A stretch of 64,000 nucleotides of DNA, taken from the NCBI GenBank assembly GCA_013373375.1, contig JABXHY010000025.1, positions 186,001 to 250,000 of the forward strand. Direction: 5' to 3'. A program made the translations under genes and the position numbers. Shown piece after piece: positions 56,143-64,000 of the stretch. The notes beneath the pieces were generated by a model. That model worked only from the letters and a program-made list of their open reading frames with translations. It had not been told where the DNA came from and searched no databases. The stretch comes from Gammaproteobacteria bacterium. GTDB lineage: Bacteria; Pseudomonadota; Gammaproteobacteria; Enterobacterales; Kangiellaceae. Every line of letters begins with the position of its first letter. The first letter of the stretch is position 1.

Positions 56143-56165
56143 ATAGTATATTAAATATCATATTA
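56141..56165. promoter_or_regulatory. candidate NrtR operator 2
   Basis: Same 8-9-8 architecture. The left arm TAATAGTA (56141-56148) is identical to that of operator 1 and the right arm TCATATTA (56158-56165) matches 6 of 8. The centre is 23 bases from that of operator 1, about two helical turns, so two dimers could sit side by side. Confidence 0.6.
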
Positions 56166-56214
56166 AAGGCAAGTCATATTATTAACGGCTTGAAGAGCCT
56201 AAGGAGAGAGCAGC

Positions 56215-56847
56215 ATGACTAACTTAAACCCTTTAAAAACAGCTGCATTTGATGTGGACGCACAATACACTTTTACACCTGAGTGCCCTAACGAATTACC
56301 CGTTAACGGAGGAACAGAAATAGTACCGGCACTTAACAAGCAGGCTGAACTTGCCAGTGTGCGAGTGGGGTCTAAAGATGCCCACAGCCCTAAAGCGATT
56401 TGGGTAGCTAACGAGAATAAGCCCATGTTTAGTCCTGTTGAAGGCAACAATGTCGATATTGCATGGAATCAACATGCGGTGCCAGGCACCAAAGGATTTG
56501 AGCTTATAGATGGACTACCCAAGCCAGCCGAGTATGACTTTTTTGTCTGGAAAGGCGTTGAACTGGATATGCACCCTTATGGCGCTTGCTACCACGATTT
56601 AAACAATCAGCTCAGCACTGGGGTGATTGAGTTTTTAAAAGTAAAAGGCATCGAAAATGTCATAGTCGGCGGATTGGCAACCGATTATTGTGTTAAAACT
56701 ACTGCCGTGCAACTAAAGCAAGCTGGCTTTAATGTTATTGTTAATTTAGCAGCCAGCCGTGGAATTGCCGAAGACACAATTGCCACGGGCATTGAAGAAA
56801 TGAAAGCTCTCGGTATTCGCGTCGTTAATACTACAGAAGAAATTTGA
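56215..56847 (+). CDS. pncA: nicotinamidase
   Basis: Converts nicotinamide to nicotinate, the entry of the deamidating salvage route. It is 210 residues long. The catalytic triad is Asp (in FDVDAQYTF, residue 13 or 15), Lys113 (WKGVE) and Cys159 (TDYCVKT). Metal ligands Asp55 and His57 (KDAH) and His87 (WNQHAVPGT) are present, with the typical cis-peptide GGLATDYC. AAGGAG lies upstream of the ATG. First gene of the rightward operon, 23 bases before pncB. Confidence 0.95.
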   Translation: MTNLNPLKTAAFDVDAQYTFTPECPNELPVNGGTEIVPALNKQAELASVRVGSKDAHSPKAIWVANENKPMFSPVEGNNVDIAWNQHAVPGTKGFELIDGLPKPAEYDFFVWKGVELDMHPYGACYHDLNNQLSTGVIEFLKVKGIENVIVGGLATDYCVKTTAVQLKQAGFNVIVNLAASRGIAEDTIATGIEEMKALGIRVVNTTEEI

Positions 56848-56870
56848 AATTATTTTAGAAGGACAATGTT

Positions 56871-58055
56871 ATGAAGTTTGAGCCTGTTATTCGTTCATTG
56901 CTCGATACGGATTTGTATAAACTCACTATGATGCAGGCTGTATTACATCACTACCCAGCAGCGGAAGTTGAGTATACGTTTAAATGCCGCACAGAAGGGG
57001 TTGAACTTGCTCCATTAGCGATAGAGATCCGTGAGCAGATCAAACATCTTTGCGAGCTTAGATTTACAGAAAATGAAATTCATTATTTGAATAACATTTA
57101 TTATCTGAAGCCCGACTTTGTTCAATTTTTAAAGCTATTCCAGCTCAATAGTGACTATGTGCATTTAGGTAATAATTCAGACGGCGAATTTGATATTAGT
57201 ATTCGTGGACCTTGGTTGCATACCATTATGTTTGAAGTCCCTATTTTGGCAATTGTAGAGGAAGTATTCAGTCGCAACGAAAATAAAAAGGTTGACGTAA
57301 AAGAAGGTCAACGTCGCTTAATTGAAAAAACTGATTTCATTAAGGCTCATCCGTTACGCGATAAGTTTAAATTAATGGAGTTTGGAACGCGACGACGCTT
57401 TTCTCGTGAATGGCAACAGCATGTGCTCGAACATTTAAACAGAGCGATAGGTGATAACCTGGTTGGTACCAGTAACGTTTACTTTGCAAGAGAGCTTGGA
57501 TTAAAACCACTGGGCACTATGGCGCACGAATATCTCCAGGCTTTTCAGGCATTAGGCCCAAGGTTGGTCGACAGTCAAAAAGAAGCTCTTGATGTTTGGG
57601 CTCGTGAATATCGTGGCGACTTGGGAATAGCGTTAACCGATGTTGTTGGAGCGGATGCTTTTATTAATGACTTCGATCGCTATTTTGCAAAACTTTTTGA
57701 TGGTGTTCGACATGACAGCGGCTGCCCTTTTGAATGGGCAGACAAAATACTCGCGCACTATGAAAAGTTAGGTGTCGATCCAAAAACTAAATCATTAGTA
57801 TTTAGCGATGGCTTAAATATTCCATTAGCGTTTCAGTTACTAGAAAAGTATCACGAAAAAACTAATCTTGTATTTGGTATCGGAACCAACTTAACCAATG
57901 ACCTAGGTACAAAAGCGCTGAGCATTGTTATCAAGATGACCAAGTGTAATGGGCAACCGGTTGCAAAAATAAGCGATAGCCCGGGTAAAACCATGTGTAA
58001 AGATGAAGCTTATTTAACTTATTTAAGAAGCGTATTTAAACTACAAGCCGAATAA
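56871..58055 (+). CDS. pncB: nicotinate phosphoribosyltransferase
   Basis: Joins nicotinate and PRPP to form NaMN. It is 394 residues long. Motifs are LLDTDLYKLTMMQAVLHHYP at the N terminus, EFGTRRRFSREWQ near residue 165, GTSNVYFARELGLKPLGTMAHEYLQAF near 200 and VRHDSGCPFEWADK near 280. AAGGA precedes the ATG. NaMN is the substrate of the divergent adenylyltransferase, so the two operons make consecutive steps. Confidence 0.95.
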   Translation: MKFEPVIRSLLDTDLYKLTMMQAVLHHYPAAEVEYTFKCRTEGVELAPLAIEIREQIKHLCELRFTENEIHYLNNIYYLKPDFVQFLKLFQLNSDYVHLGNNSDGEFDISIRGPWLHTIMFEVPILAIVEEVFSRNENKKVDVKEGQRRLIEKTDFIKAHPLRDKFKLMEFGTRRRFSREWQQHVLEHLNRAIGDNLVGTSNVYFARELGLKPLGTMAHEYLQAFQALGPRLVDSQKEALDVWAREYRGDLGIALTDVVGADAFINDFDRYFAKLFDGVRHDSGCPFEWADKILAHYEKLGVDPKTKSLVFSDGLNIPLAFQLLEKYHEKTNLVFGIGTNLTNDLGTKALSIVIKMTKCNGQPVAKISDSPGKTMCKDEAYLTYLRSVFKLQAE

Positions 58056-58070
58056 GGAATGGAGGGCATT

Positions 58071-59744
58071 ATGAAAATAATCATCGCCCAGCTTAATTTT
58101 ACCGTTGGAGACATTAACGGTAATTTAAATAAAATATTAAATGCATATGAACCAGTAAAGGATCAAGATGCATTATTGGTCTGCACTGAACTAGCCTTAA
58201 CTGGTTACTATCCGCAGGACTTGTTGTTAAGAGATGATTTTTTAAACCGCCAACAAGAAGCACTTACGACATTAGTCAACGCAACGCGAAACAATGCTTG
58301 TTCAATTGTCGTTGGATATGCCGCAAAAAATACAAGCAATAAAGGAAAGCCTCTGTTCAATGCATTGGCAGTTTTAAAAAATGGTTCGAAAATATTTGAG
58401 TATCATAAGCAACTATTGCCAACTTACAATGTGTTTGACGAATTGCGGCATTTTGAGCCTGACAATAACACTGCTCTTTTTAATTTGGACGGTGTTAAAT
58501 TTGCTTTTTTAATTTGTGAAGACGTTTGGTTCGAAGACAGCGATTACACCTATGAAAATGATCCTTTAAAAGAAGTAGAAGGGAAGGAGCTAGATTGTGT
58601 AATCAGTATTAATGCGTCTCCTAGTAATTTAGGAAAGCTGGAGCAACGTAGAAAAATCGGCAAAAGAGTGACCGAGCGAACAAATGCTGCTTTTATCTAC
58701 GCAAACCAAATTGGTGGTAACGATGAGTTAGTGTTTGATGGCAGTAGCTTTGTTATGAATCGTGATGGAAAAGTTATCGAGCAAGCACCTGCTTTCGACG
58801 ACTCTATAGTCGAAATTGATTTTGACAATATACATGAAGCTAAAGAGTTAGTAGATAACAAGCTTGGAGCCTATAGGAAAGAAGCATTTCTATTTAATCA
58901 AACTGTACTAGGTATTCGAGACTATGTTCGTAAATGTGGTTTTAACAAAGTTGTGATCGGTTCTTCTGGAGGAATTGATTCAGCGGTTACTTTAGCTATC
59001 TGTGCTGAAGCCGTTGGCAGCGAAAACGTAACGGCTATTACAATGCCTTCAGTATATTCATCTAAAGGTAGCGTTGATGACTCAGTTGAGCTTTGTGAAA
59101 ACTTGGGCATTAGATTACTAACTGCACCAATAGCGGATGAGTTTGCATTAGCTGTGAAACAATTTGAACAAGTGATGGGTGATATGCCTAGCCGGTTAAC
59201 CCAAGAAAATATGCAAGCTCGAATTCGTGGACGTATGCTAATGGAGTTTAGCAATCAATATGGGGCACTGGTGATTTCTACCGGCAACAAAAGTGAAATG
59301 AGTGTAGGCTATGCGACTTTATATGGTGATATGAATGGCGGCGTTAATCCACTCGGCGATCTGTATAAGATGGAGGTATATGCAATCGCTAAATGGCTGA
59401 ATGAAAGCAAAGGTAAAGAAATTATTCCATTAAACATAATTGAGAAAGAGCCTAGCGCAGAATTATCTGAAGGTCAGCAAGACAGTGACAGCCTTCCAGA
59501 TTATCCGCTACTTGATGCGATCTTAAAGTTGTACATTGAAGGTGATCTTCTAACAGAGATCGAACGAGAACAAAGTGAAGCAGTTTTGAAAAAGTATCGA
59601 GCAACGAATGATTTGATCACACAAATCCACTCAATGGTAGACCGCGCAGAGTTTAAACGACGACAAGCTCCGCCAATCATTCGAGTTCAAAAGCGTAGTT
59701 TTGGAATGGGAAGATGGTTGCCAGTTGCAGCAAAGTATAGATAA
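58071..59744 (+). CDS. nadE: glutamine-dependent NAD synthetase
   Basis: Amidates NaAD to NAD with glutamine and ATP. From ATG 58071 (GGAGG 5 bases upstream) it is 557 residues; an in-frame ATG at 58059 lies on the ribosome binding site and is less likely. The N-terminal nitrilase-type glutaminase domain has Glu (CTELALTGY), Lys (YHKQLLPTY) and Cys (LICEDVWF). The synthetase domain has the P-loop SSGGIDSAVTLAI (near 301) and STGNKSEMSVGYATLYGD. It completes the salvage route in this operon. Confidence 0.95.
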   Translation: MKIIIAQLNFTVGDINGNLNKILNAYEPVKDQDALLVCTELALTGYYPQDLLLRDDFLNRQQEALTTLVNATRNNACSIVVGYAAKNTSNKGKPLFNALAVLKNGSKIFEYHKQLLPTYNVFDELRHFEPDNNTALFNLDGVKFAFLICEDVWFEDSDYTYENDPLKEVEGKELDCVISINASPSNLGKLEQRRKIGKRVTERTNAAFIYANQIGGNDELVFDGSSFVMNRDGKVIEQAPAFDDSIVEIDFDNIHEAKELVDNKLGAYRKEAFLFNQTVLGIRDYVRKCGFNKVVIGSSGGIDSAVTLAICAEAVGSENVTAITMPSVYSSKGSVDDSVELCENLGIRLLTAPIADEFALAVKQFEQVMGDMPSRLTQENMQARIRGRMLMEFSNQYGALVISTGNKSEMSVGYATLYGDMNGGVNPLGDLYKMEVYAIAKWLNESKGKEIIPLNIIEKEPSAELSEGQQDSDSLPDYPLLDAILKLYIEGDLLTEIEREQSEAVLKKYRATNDLITQIHSMVDRAEFKRRQAPPIIRVQKRSFGMGRWLPVAAKYR

Positions 59745-59755
59745 GGAAAATAAGT

Positions 59756-60103
59756 ATGAAATCAGTGACTATGTATCGGCCATGCGGTAAAGACGAATTG
59801 CAGTTAGTCATAAACAGTGGTTACAAAAAATGGCCGCCTCGTTTGGTCGATCAACCGATATTTTATCCCGTTACTAACGAGCAATATGCAAAAGAAGTTA
59901 ATAATTGGAATGTTAAATCGAAAGGCATTGGATATGTCACCAAATTCGAAGTGAGAAAGCAGTTTATTGATAACTATAAGATTCATACTGTAGGTGGTAG
60001 ACATCACACTGAGTGGTGGATACCGGCAGAGGATCTAGATGAATTAAACGACAATATTTTTGGTCTCATTGAAGTTATTGGAGAGTACACTTCTGTTGTT
60101 TGA
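59756..60103 (+). CDS. uncharacterised 115-residue protein in the NAD operon
   Basis: Small soluble protein of unknown function. Visible pattern: MYRPCG at the start, WPPRLVDQPIFYPV near 27-40, a W near residue 51, KGIGYVTKFEV (56-66), GGRHHTEWWIPAEDL near 80-94 and a hydrophobic C terminus. Databases I recall describe such short proteins as 'ADP-ribosylation/crystallin J1', a name transferred from DraG neighbours rather than from proven homology. It lies 11 bases after nadE and 14 before the macrodomain gene with AAGGA upstream, so it is part of the operon. The conserved Tyr-Arg, Trp and HxE features could suit an ADP-ribosyltransferase-like fold, but this is speculation. Confidence 0.85.
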   Translation: MKSVTMYRPCGKDELQLVINSGYKKWPPRLVDQPIFYPVTNEQYAKEVNNWNVKSKGIGYVTKFEVRKQFIDNYKIHTVGGRHHTEWWIPAEDLDELNDNIFGLIEVIGEYTSVV

Positions 60104-60117
60104 ATAAGGGATAATTT

Positions 60118-60567
60118 ATGAATATTATTGATGGAGATCTAATTCAATTAGCCGAACAAGGACTGTTCGACGTTATTGTGCATGGATGTAATTGCTTTTG
60201 TACGATGCAAAGTGGAATTGCGCGACAAATTAAGGATAACTATCCACAAGCTTATCAAGCTGATTTAAAAACAACCAAAGGTGATAGTGCAAAACTTGGA
60301 ACTTATAGTTTTAGTGAAGCAGAGATTGGAAATTTTGTAATTGTAAATGCATACACTCAATTTAGATATGGCAGGCTCAAGCGGTATGCTGACTATGATG
60401 CAATTCAAAGGGTATTTTCGGCGATAAAAAGAGACTTTTCGGGAAAAAGGATCGGCTACCCACTAATCGGTGCAGGTCTTGCTGGCGGTGACTGGACGAT
60501 TATTAGTGAAATTATCGATACCGAACTCATGAGAGAAGATCACACCTTGGTCAAATATATAGGTTAA
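60118..60567 (+). CDS. macrodomain protein (ADP-ribose-binding)
   Basis: Single macrodomain of 149 residues. The ligand loops are visible: NIIDGDLIQLAEQGLFDVIVHGCNC (1-27), TMQSGIARQIKDNYPQAY (about 30-47), YSFSEAEIGNFVIVNAYTQ near 77-95 and GYPLIGAGLAGGDW near 123-137. Relatives bind or hydrolyse ADP-ribose derivatives, including ADP-ribose 1''-phosphate, O-acetyl-ADP-ribose and ADP-ribosylated proteins. Last gene of the rightward operon. It ends 15 bases from the convergent DUF4105 gene. Confidence 0.92.
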   Translation: MNIIDGDLIQLAEQGLFDVIVHGCNCFCTMQSGIARQIKDNYPQAYQADLKTTKGDSAKLGTYSFSEAEIGNFVIVNAYTQFRYGRLKRYADYDAIQRVFSAIKRDFSGKRIGYPLIGAGLAGGDWTIISEIIDTELMREDHTLVKYIG

Positions 60568-60582
60568 GGTATTTTTAATGCG

Positions 60583-62409
60583 CTAGAAAAAATATTTATA
60601 TGAAATATCGTAGCGCTCTCGACTAATATCATTGCTCCACTTCGTATAAGATAAGTGCAATGATGACCGGTGATTTATGTATTTAGACTGAGTGATCTTC
60701 ATAAAGTCGACTTTATTAAACTGATCGAGATAGTTCCAAGTGTGACGATACTTGACGATAGTTTTCATGTCATATACTTCTCGAAATATAATGCCTATTT
60801 CTGGCTCACCGTAGCTATAAGTATGGTCACTAATATATCCAATTCCACCAGAAAAAAGTCCATATATATCTACGTCTTTCGAAAAGCGATACGCAAAACC
60901 AACTCCGCCGTTAACATCTACTGATATGGGTGAGTCAGGAAGTTCAAATTGCTTTTTAGCACCTATGGAAAACTTTCCTGATATACCGCCTGTAAAATAA
61001 TTTCTTGGCGTAACTGATTGAATACTGTACAGCTTAAAACTATCAAAATAAGTTTTATTCGTCTCGATATCTGTTACTAAAGAAAAATCAGCCAGTCTTA
61101 AATCGTTTTCAGTAAAATATTGTCTGTTATCATCTTCTAATTTATGTGAGGCGGGTAAAAAGTTAGTTCTTATAAAATTGGTATCATTGAAACGACTTAA
61201 TCCAACAGAAACCTGTGAGTCTTGCTGTGTCTTTAATGGAGTTTTGTATTTTCCAATGTCAATAAAAGTTTTTTCTCTATCGAAATTATAAATCTTAGAT
61301 ATCTTTTGTTTAAATTCATCGATTTTAATCTTTTTTAACTTGTTGTCATTCTCCAAGTAATCCGAATAAGCCATGCTCAACTCATAAAAATAAACTTTTT
61401 CTTTGATGTCTTTTGCAACAGGAAGACTAGACGCCTCTAGATTTTCAATACTCTTTTTTAAAGAAACGTTTTGCTCACTCGTAAGTTCGTCACTTATCAA
61501 TCTAATCAACCATTTATTAGACGGAATAACTTGTGTTGAAGTTACAGAGCCATGACTATTTAATCCTTTAATAACATCAATAGGCGTAATCCATAGACCT
61601 TCTGGCTCTCTCATTTCAGGAGTCGCAATAGAGACGATAAAGTTTATTAAAGTTGAACAATTATAGGTATTAAAAAAATACTTAAGCTTGATAGATTTCA
61701 TTTCATACAAATGTAAATGAATAAGCTCTTTCTGAAAATCATTTAGGTTAAGAAAATATTCCCAAATACTTCTTTGCTCGTCTTCTAAGTATCGTCTTAA
61801 TTTTTCATGATAAGGAGATAGAGTATAAAATCCTTGTTTACCAATCACCATGGTTTGAAAAAGTAAGCTAGCCGGGTTTATTCCATCGGTCACAGTAAAA
61901 AATGAAATGGCATGATCGACATTCTTCCCTGATTGATTGTCGCCTTGAATTCTTAACAAAACATGTCCCATCATACTCGATGGACTGGTTAGATTTTCAG
62001 AAGCATAAACCACAGAAATCTTATCTGCCGGAGCATTATTTTTAAATAAATTGAGTTCATCGCATGATTTTAAGTCAATTTCAGGTAAGTCTAATTTCGA
62101 CTTTAGCCATGTATATCGAGCGGGAAAGCGACAAACAAATCGATTGGACGAGTTTCGCTGGATATTCCTAATATTTTCTTCCAGCTCTAATTCTAACGAT
62201 GGGTTGTTGTGGGACAATAAAAATGACTCGTCGTTAATTCGAAACGTACTGTTTGAAAAATGTAATAACGACTTCCAGACAGGGTCATTGTGTAATTGTA
62301 GCTCTTTTGCTAATCCGATTTGAGCATTGGCATCTTCACTTACCAACGCATAGATGTGTACGCTGAACACTGATGTCAGAAGTAAAGGAAGTAAAATGAG
62401 GGAGCGCAA
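60583..62409 (-). CDS. DUF4105 family envelope protein with C-terminal beta-barrel-like domain
   Basis: Exported protein of 608 residues with signal peptide (about 1-21). The N-terminal DUF4105 domain (about 110-280; ISVVYASENLTSPSSMMGHVLLRI, YNCSTLINFI) has a Cys/His arrangement like that of NlpC/P60-type papain folds. The C-terminal part (about 400-608) alternates hydrophobic residues like membrane strands and ends with Phe (YKYFF), as outer membrane barrels do. Lower GC and accessory neighbours suggest an island-like region. Function is unknown; a cell-envelope hydrolase or lipid-related role is a guess. Confidence 0.8.
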   Translation of the reverse strand: MRSLILLPLLLTSVFSVHIYALVSEDANAQIGLAKELQLHNDPVWKSLLHFSNSTFRINDESFLLSHNNPSLELELEENIRNIQRNSSNRFVCRFPARYTWLKSKLDLPEIDLKSCDELNLFKNNAPADKISVVYASENLTSPSSMMGHVLLRIQGDNQSGKNVDHAISFFTVTDGINPASLLFQTMVIGKQGFYTLSPYHEKLRRYLEDEQRSIWEYFLNLNDFQKELIHLHLYEMKSIKLKYFFNTYNCSTLINFIVSIATPEMREPEGLWITPIDVIKGLNSHGSVTSTQVIPSNKWLIRLISDELTSEQNVSLKKSIENLEASSLPVAKDIKEKVYFYELSMAYSDYLENDNKLKKIKIDEFKQKISKIYNFDREKTFIDIGKYKTPLKTQQDSQVSVGLSRFNDTNFIRTNFLPASHKLEDDNRQYFTENDLRLADFSLVTDIETNKTYFDSFKLYSIQSVTPRNYFTGGISGKFSIGAKKQFELPDSPISVDVNGGVGFAYRFSKDVDIYGLFSGGIGYISDHTYSYGEPEIGIIFREVYDMKTIVKYRHTWNYLDQFNKVDFMKITQSKYINHRSSLHLSYTKWSNDISRERYDISYKYFF

Positions 62410-62525
62410 AATTGATCTTCTTAAGGGAACAGAATTTAGTTTAGATGTTGCTTAGTAACTAGTGTGCAAAAGTTATTTCGTTGCGACCAAAATCGCTCTC
62501 AATCGCAACGAAGATTTTTCGATAA

Positions 62526-62909
62526 TTACTGCTGCTTTTCTTTACAGTTGATCGTGATAGTATCGTCATACTTCCACATTTTCTCAGTACTGTAGTCAGT
62601 TGAAGAGCCAAATGCACCACCAGAAAGGATATTGATGAAGAATTTGTTATCAACAGATTTATTGGCAACTGTTTGAGTTGCGCAGTTATCAGCTTCAGTT
62701 ACAAGAATTTTATCTCTATTTTGGCGTTTGATCGCAATAACACCTGGAGCTTTATAGTTCACACCATCAATAGAAACATCAACAGTTTCGCCAGTTGACG
62801 TGTTCACATTAACGTTTTGAGTGTCATCATTTAAGATTGACGCACAGCCAGTTAAATAACTCATTGAAATAACAGCAGAAATGCTTAATACAGCGCTTTT
62901 TAAGTTCAT
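62526..62909 (-). CDS. small predicted lipoprotein
   Basis: Lipoprotein of 127 residues with a lipobox LTGC (Cys at about residue 22) after a hydrophobic signal. The mature part begins CASILNDDTQNVNVNTSTGE, a pattern shared with a PEGA-like family of small lipoproteins (VDVSIDGVNYKAPGVIAIKR). Two more Cys (DNCATQ and NCKEK) may form a disulfide. Function is unknown. Confidence 0.78.
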   Translation of the reverse strand: MNLKSAVLSISAVISMSYLTGCASILNDDTQNVNVNTSTGETVDVSIDGVNYKAPGVIAIKRQNRDKILVTEADNCATQTVANKSVDNKFFINILSGGAFGSSTDYSTEKMWKYDDTITINCKEKQQ

Positions 62910-63142
62910 TATTTTAAACCTTATATCCTATTAAATTTAAGTGATTGAACTTTTCCAAGATTAAGTTCAACCAAGCGGCGCAAATGCTAACATATGATAT
63001 TTCGAATTGCTATTTCGATATCAAGTGAATTTTCCCATAAATTTCAAACATCTATGAGTCCATTTCAATTGAGGATTTTCAAGCCATCTTGTAGACTCTC
63101 TCAAACTCTCACTAACCCAAAATTCTAAGACTCATATTAAAA

Positions 63143-63637
63143 ATGGAATTACAGTTAATCGATATTTGCAACAATCGGAATAGCGTTAAGTTTTTAAAAC
63201 GTTGCAGTCAGATGGACGCTAGATTTATCGTTATTGGCGGGGCGGCTCTTTGTTATCACGGAATTCGCGAGCCGGGTTCAATAAAAGATTTGGATATCTA
63301 TATTGAACCTGAAATGGAAAACGTAAAAAAGCTAATGCATGTATTCCAATACATTGGTGTTGAACTCGTGACAGATCCAATTAAGATGTGTCAGATAGAT
63401 ATGAAAATATCGATCATCAATGAAGAATTTCAAATCGATATTTTATCACCGAAAGAAAATGAAGTTTTTGATGAGCTTTATGAAAGAAGCTTAACTTTTG
63501 ACATGCTGTATCCAGGTATTCGCATAGCCCACACATCCGATATCATAAAAATGAAAGAAAGAGCTGTTTCGATAACAAAACAGCGCTTAGATGTTCATGC
63601 TAAGGATTTAAGAGCGCTCAAATCCGACTTTAGTTAA
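63143..63637 (+). CDS. AbiEii-like minimal nucleotidyltransferase
   Basis: Protein of 164 residues with the nucleotidyltransferase signature: GG at 32-33 in IGGAALCYHG and the metal Asp pair in DLDIYI (49 and 51), followed by a third Asp-containing strand (FQIDIL). Similar to the AbiEii toxin and DUF6036 families, in which such proteins modify tRNA or act in toxin-antitoxin pairs. No partner antitoxin is adjacent on the same strand. It overlaps the convergent SUKH gene by 8 bases. Confidence 0.78.
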   Translation: MELQLIDICNNRNSVKFLKRCSQMDARFIVIGGAALCYHGIREPGSIKDLDIYIEPEMENVKKLMHVFQYIGVELVTDPIKMCQIDMKISIINEEFQIDILSPKENEVFDELYERSLTFDMLYPGIRIAHTSDIIKMKERAVSITKQRLDVHAKDLRALKSDFS

Positions 63638-64000
63638 TAGATGCTGAAGAGTTTATCAGCCTAATTAGTTCATCAAAATTTGATGCAACGTCAGAAGTTA
63701 AGGTACCTTGTCGTTCATTACCGCCGAAGTGAAAAACCTTAATTTTTGGATTATTTTTCTCTCCAGTTCTATAGTCAAAACATAATGCATCACCATCAGC
63801 TAGAGATGAGAAAAGTATTATACCTTTAGGTAAATAATTAGAAGCGCTTTGAAATGAGCGCTCCATAGTTTCACTGCTATCAATTCCTGCATCGAAAGGC
63901 AAAAACATTCCTAAATCTATATTCAACTCTTGATTAAAATAGTTATTGTAAATCTTAATTATTTTTTCATTTAGTAGAAACGCACCATTATATTCAGTAA
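63630..64000 (-). CDS. SMI1/KNR4 (SUKH) family protein, 5' end beyond the window
   Basis: C-terminal part of an SMI1/KNR4-type protein. The frame is open to the window edge, and codons before the TTG at 63926 read TEYNGAFLL, which is the SUKH core, so that TTG is not the start. Further pattern: LPKGIILFSSLADGDALCFDYR, NNPKIKVFHFGG and ASNFDELIRLI. SUKH proteins are often immunity proteins of polymorphic toxin systems, but many are orphan. The upstream partner cannot be seen. Confidence 0.75.
   Translation of the reverse strand, partial: TEYNGAFLLNEKIIKIYNNYFNQELNIDLGMFLPFDAGIDSSETMERSFQSASNYLPKGIILFSSLADGDALCFDYRTGEKNNPKIKVFHFGGNERQGTLTSDVASNFDELIRLINSSASIN

Noticed and set aside
63630-63926. 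Treating TTG 63926 as the start of the SUKH gene
   Set aside because: Upstream codons continue in frame to the edge and encode the expected SUKH residues EYNGAF.

Overview
The window reads as the chromosome of an AT-rich, free-living gammaproteobacterium. The strongest clue is gene order. The blocks pilG-pilH-pilI-pilJ-pilK-chpA-chpB-chpC, gshB-tonB-yqgE-ruvX and pilU-pilT-yggS-proC-yggT lie in nearly the Pseudomonas aeruginosa order, but with the pyr and met genes I remember between them missing. Codon and base usage is well below Pseudomonas in GC. A marine lineage such as Kangiella/Pleionea relatives would fit, but that genus guess is inference only. I see no phage, insertion sequence or CRISPR array.

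Layout. 1-4.9 kb: a MacAB-like exporter operon (adaptor, ATPase, two different FtsX/MacB-type permeases), followed by a secreted M14 carboxypeptidase with a PKD domain and a GlyGly-CTERM-like tail. 7-10 kb: a MocR-type regulator divergent from a DMT exporter with an operator-like palindrome between them, then a DUF533/TerB-like protein. 10.4-15.7 kb: an 811-residue protein that appears to be two isoprenyl-synthase domains in tandem, convergent with a PLP-dependent amino acid decarboxylase, then a YghU-type glutathione transferase. 16-17.8 kb: a secreted BsuPI-like protein and a DUF4442 hotdog protein. 18-20.9 kb: metK and ahcY in one leftward unit, with an SAH riboswitch between them and tandem MetJ-like boxes upstream of metK.

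21.8-35.9 kb: the complete leftward Pil-Chp chemosensory cluster that controls type IV pili. It includes a 2191-residue ChpA and a ChpB with a very long acidic, repeat-bearing linker. 36.2-41.4 kb: gshB-tonB-yqgE-ruvX, convergent with pilU/pilT, the pilus retraction ATPases. 41.6-52.9 kb: housekeeping genes (yggS, proC, yggT, rdgB, hemW, trmB, mutY, yggX), a dynamin-like GTPase, an SLC13 transporter and tRNA-Phe.

53.2-60.6 kb: the most interesting segment. It is a nine-gene divergent NAD and ADP-ribose cluster. Leftward run a NadD-type adenylyltransferase, an ADP-ribose pyrophosphatase, an NrtR repressor and an ADP-ribosylglycohydrolase. Rightward run nicotinamidase, nicotinate phosphoribosyltransferase, NAD synthetase, an uncharacterised 115-residue protein and a macrodomain protein. 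Two abutting palindromes of identical 8-9-8 architecture sit in the divergent promoter, and one exactly covers a TTGACA-N17-TACTAT promoter. The cluster joins nicotinamide salvage to removal of ADP-ribose marks and recycling of ADP-ribose. The 115-residue protein is the component without a known role. 60.6-64 kb: accessory genes (a DUF4105 outer-membrane-type protein, a small lipoprotein, an AbiEii-like nucleotidyltransferase and a truncated SMI1/SUKH-family gene at the edge).
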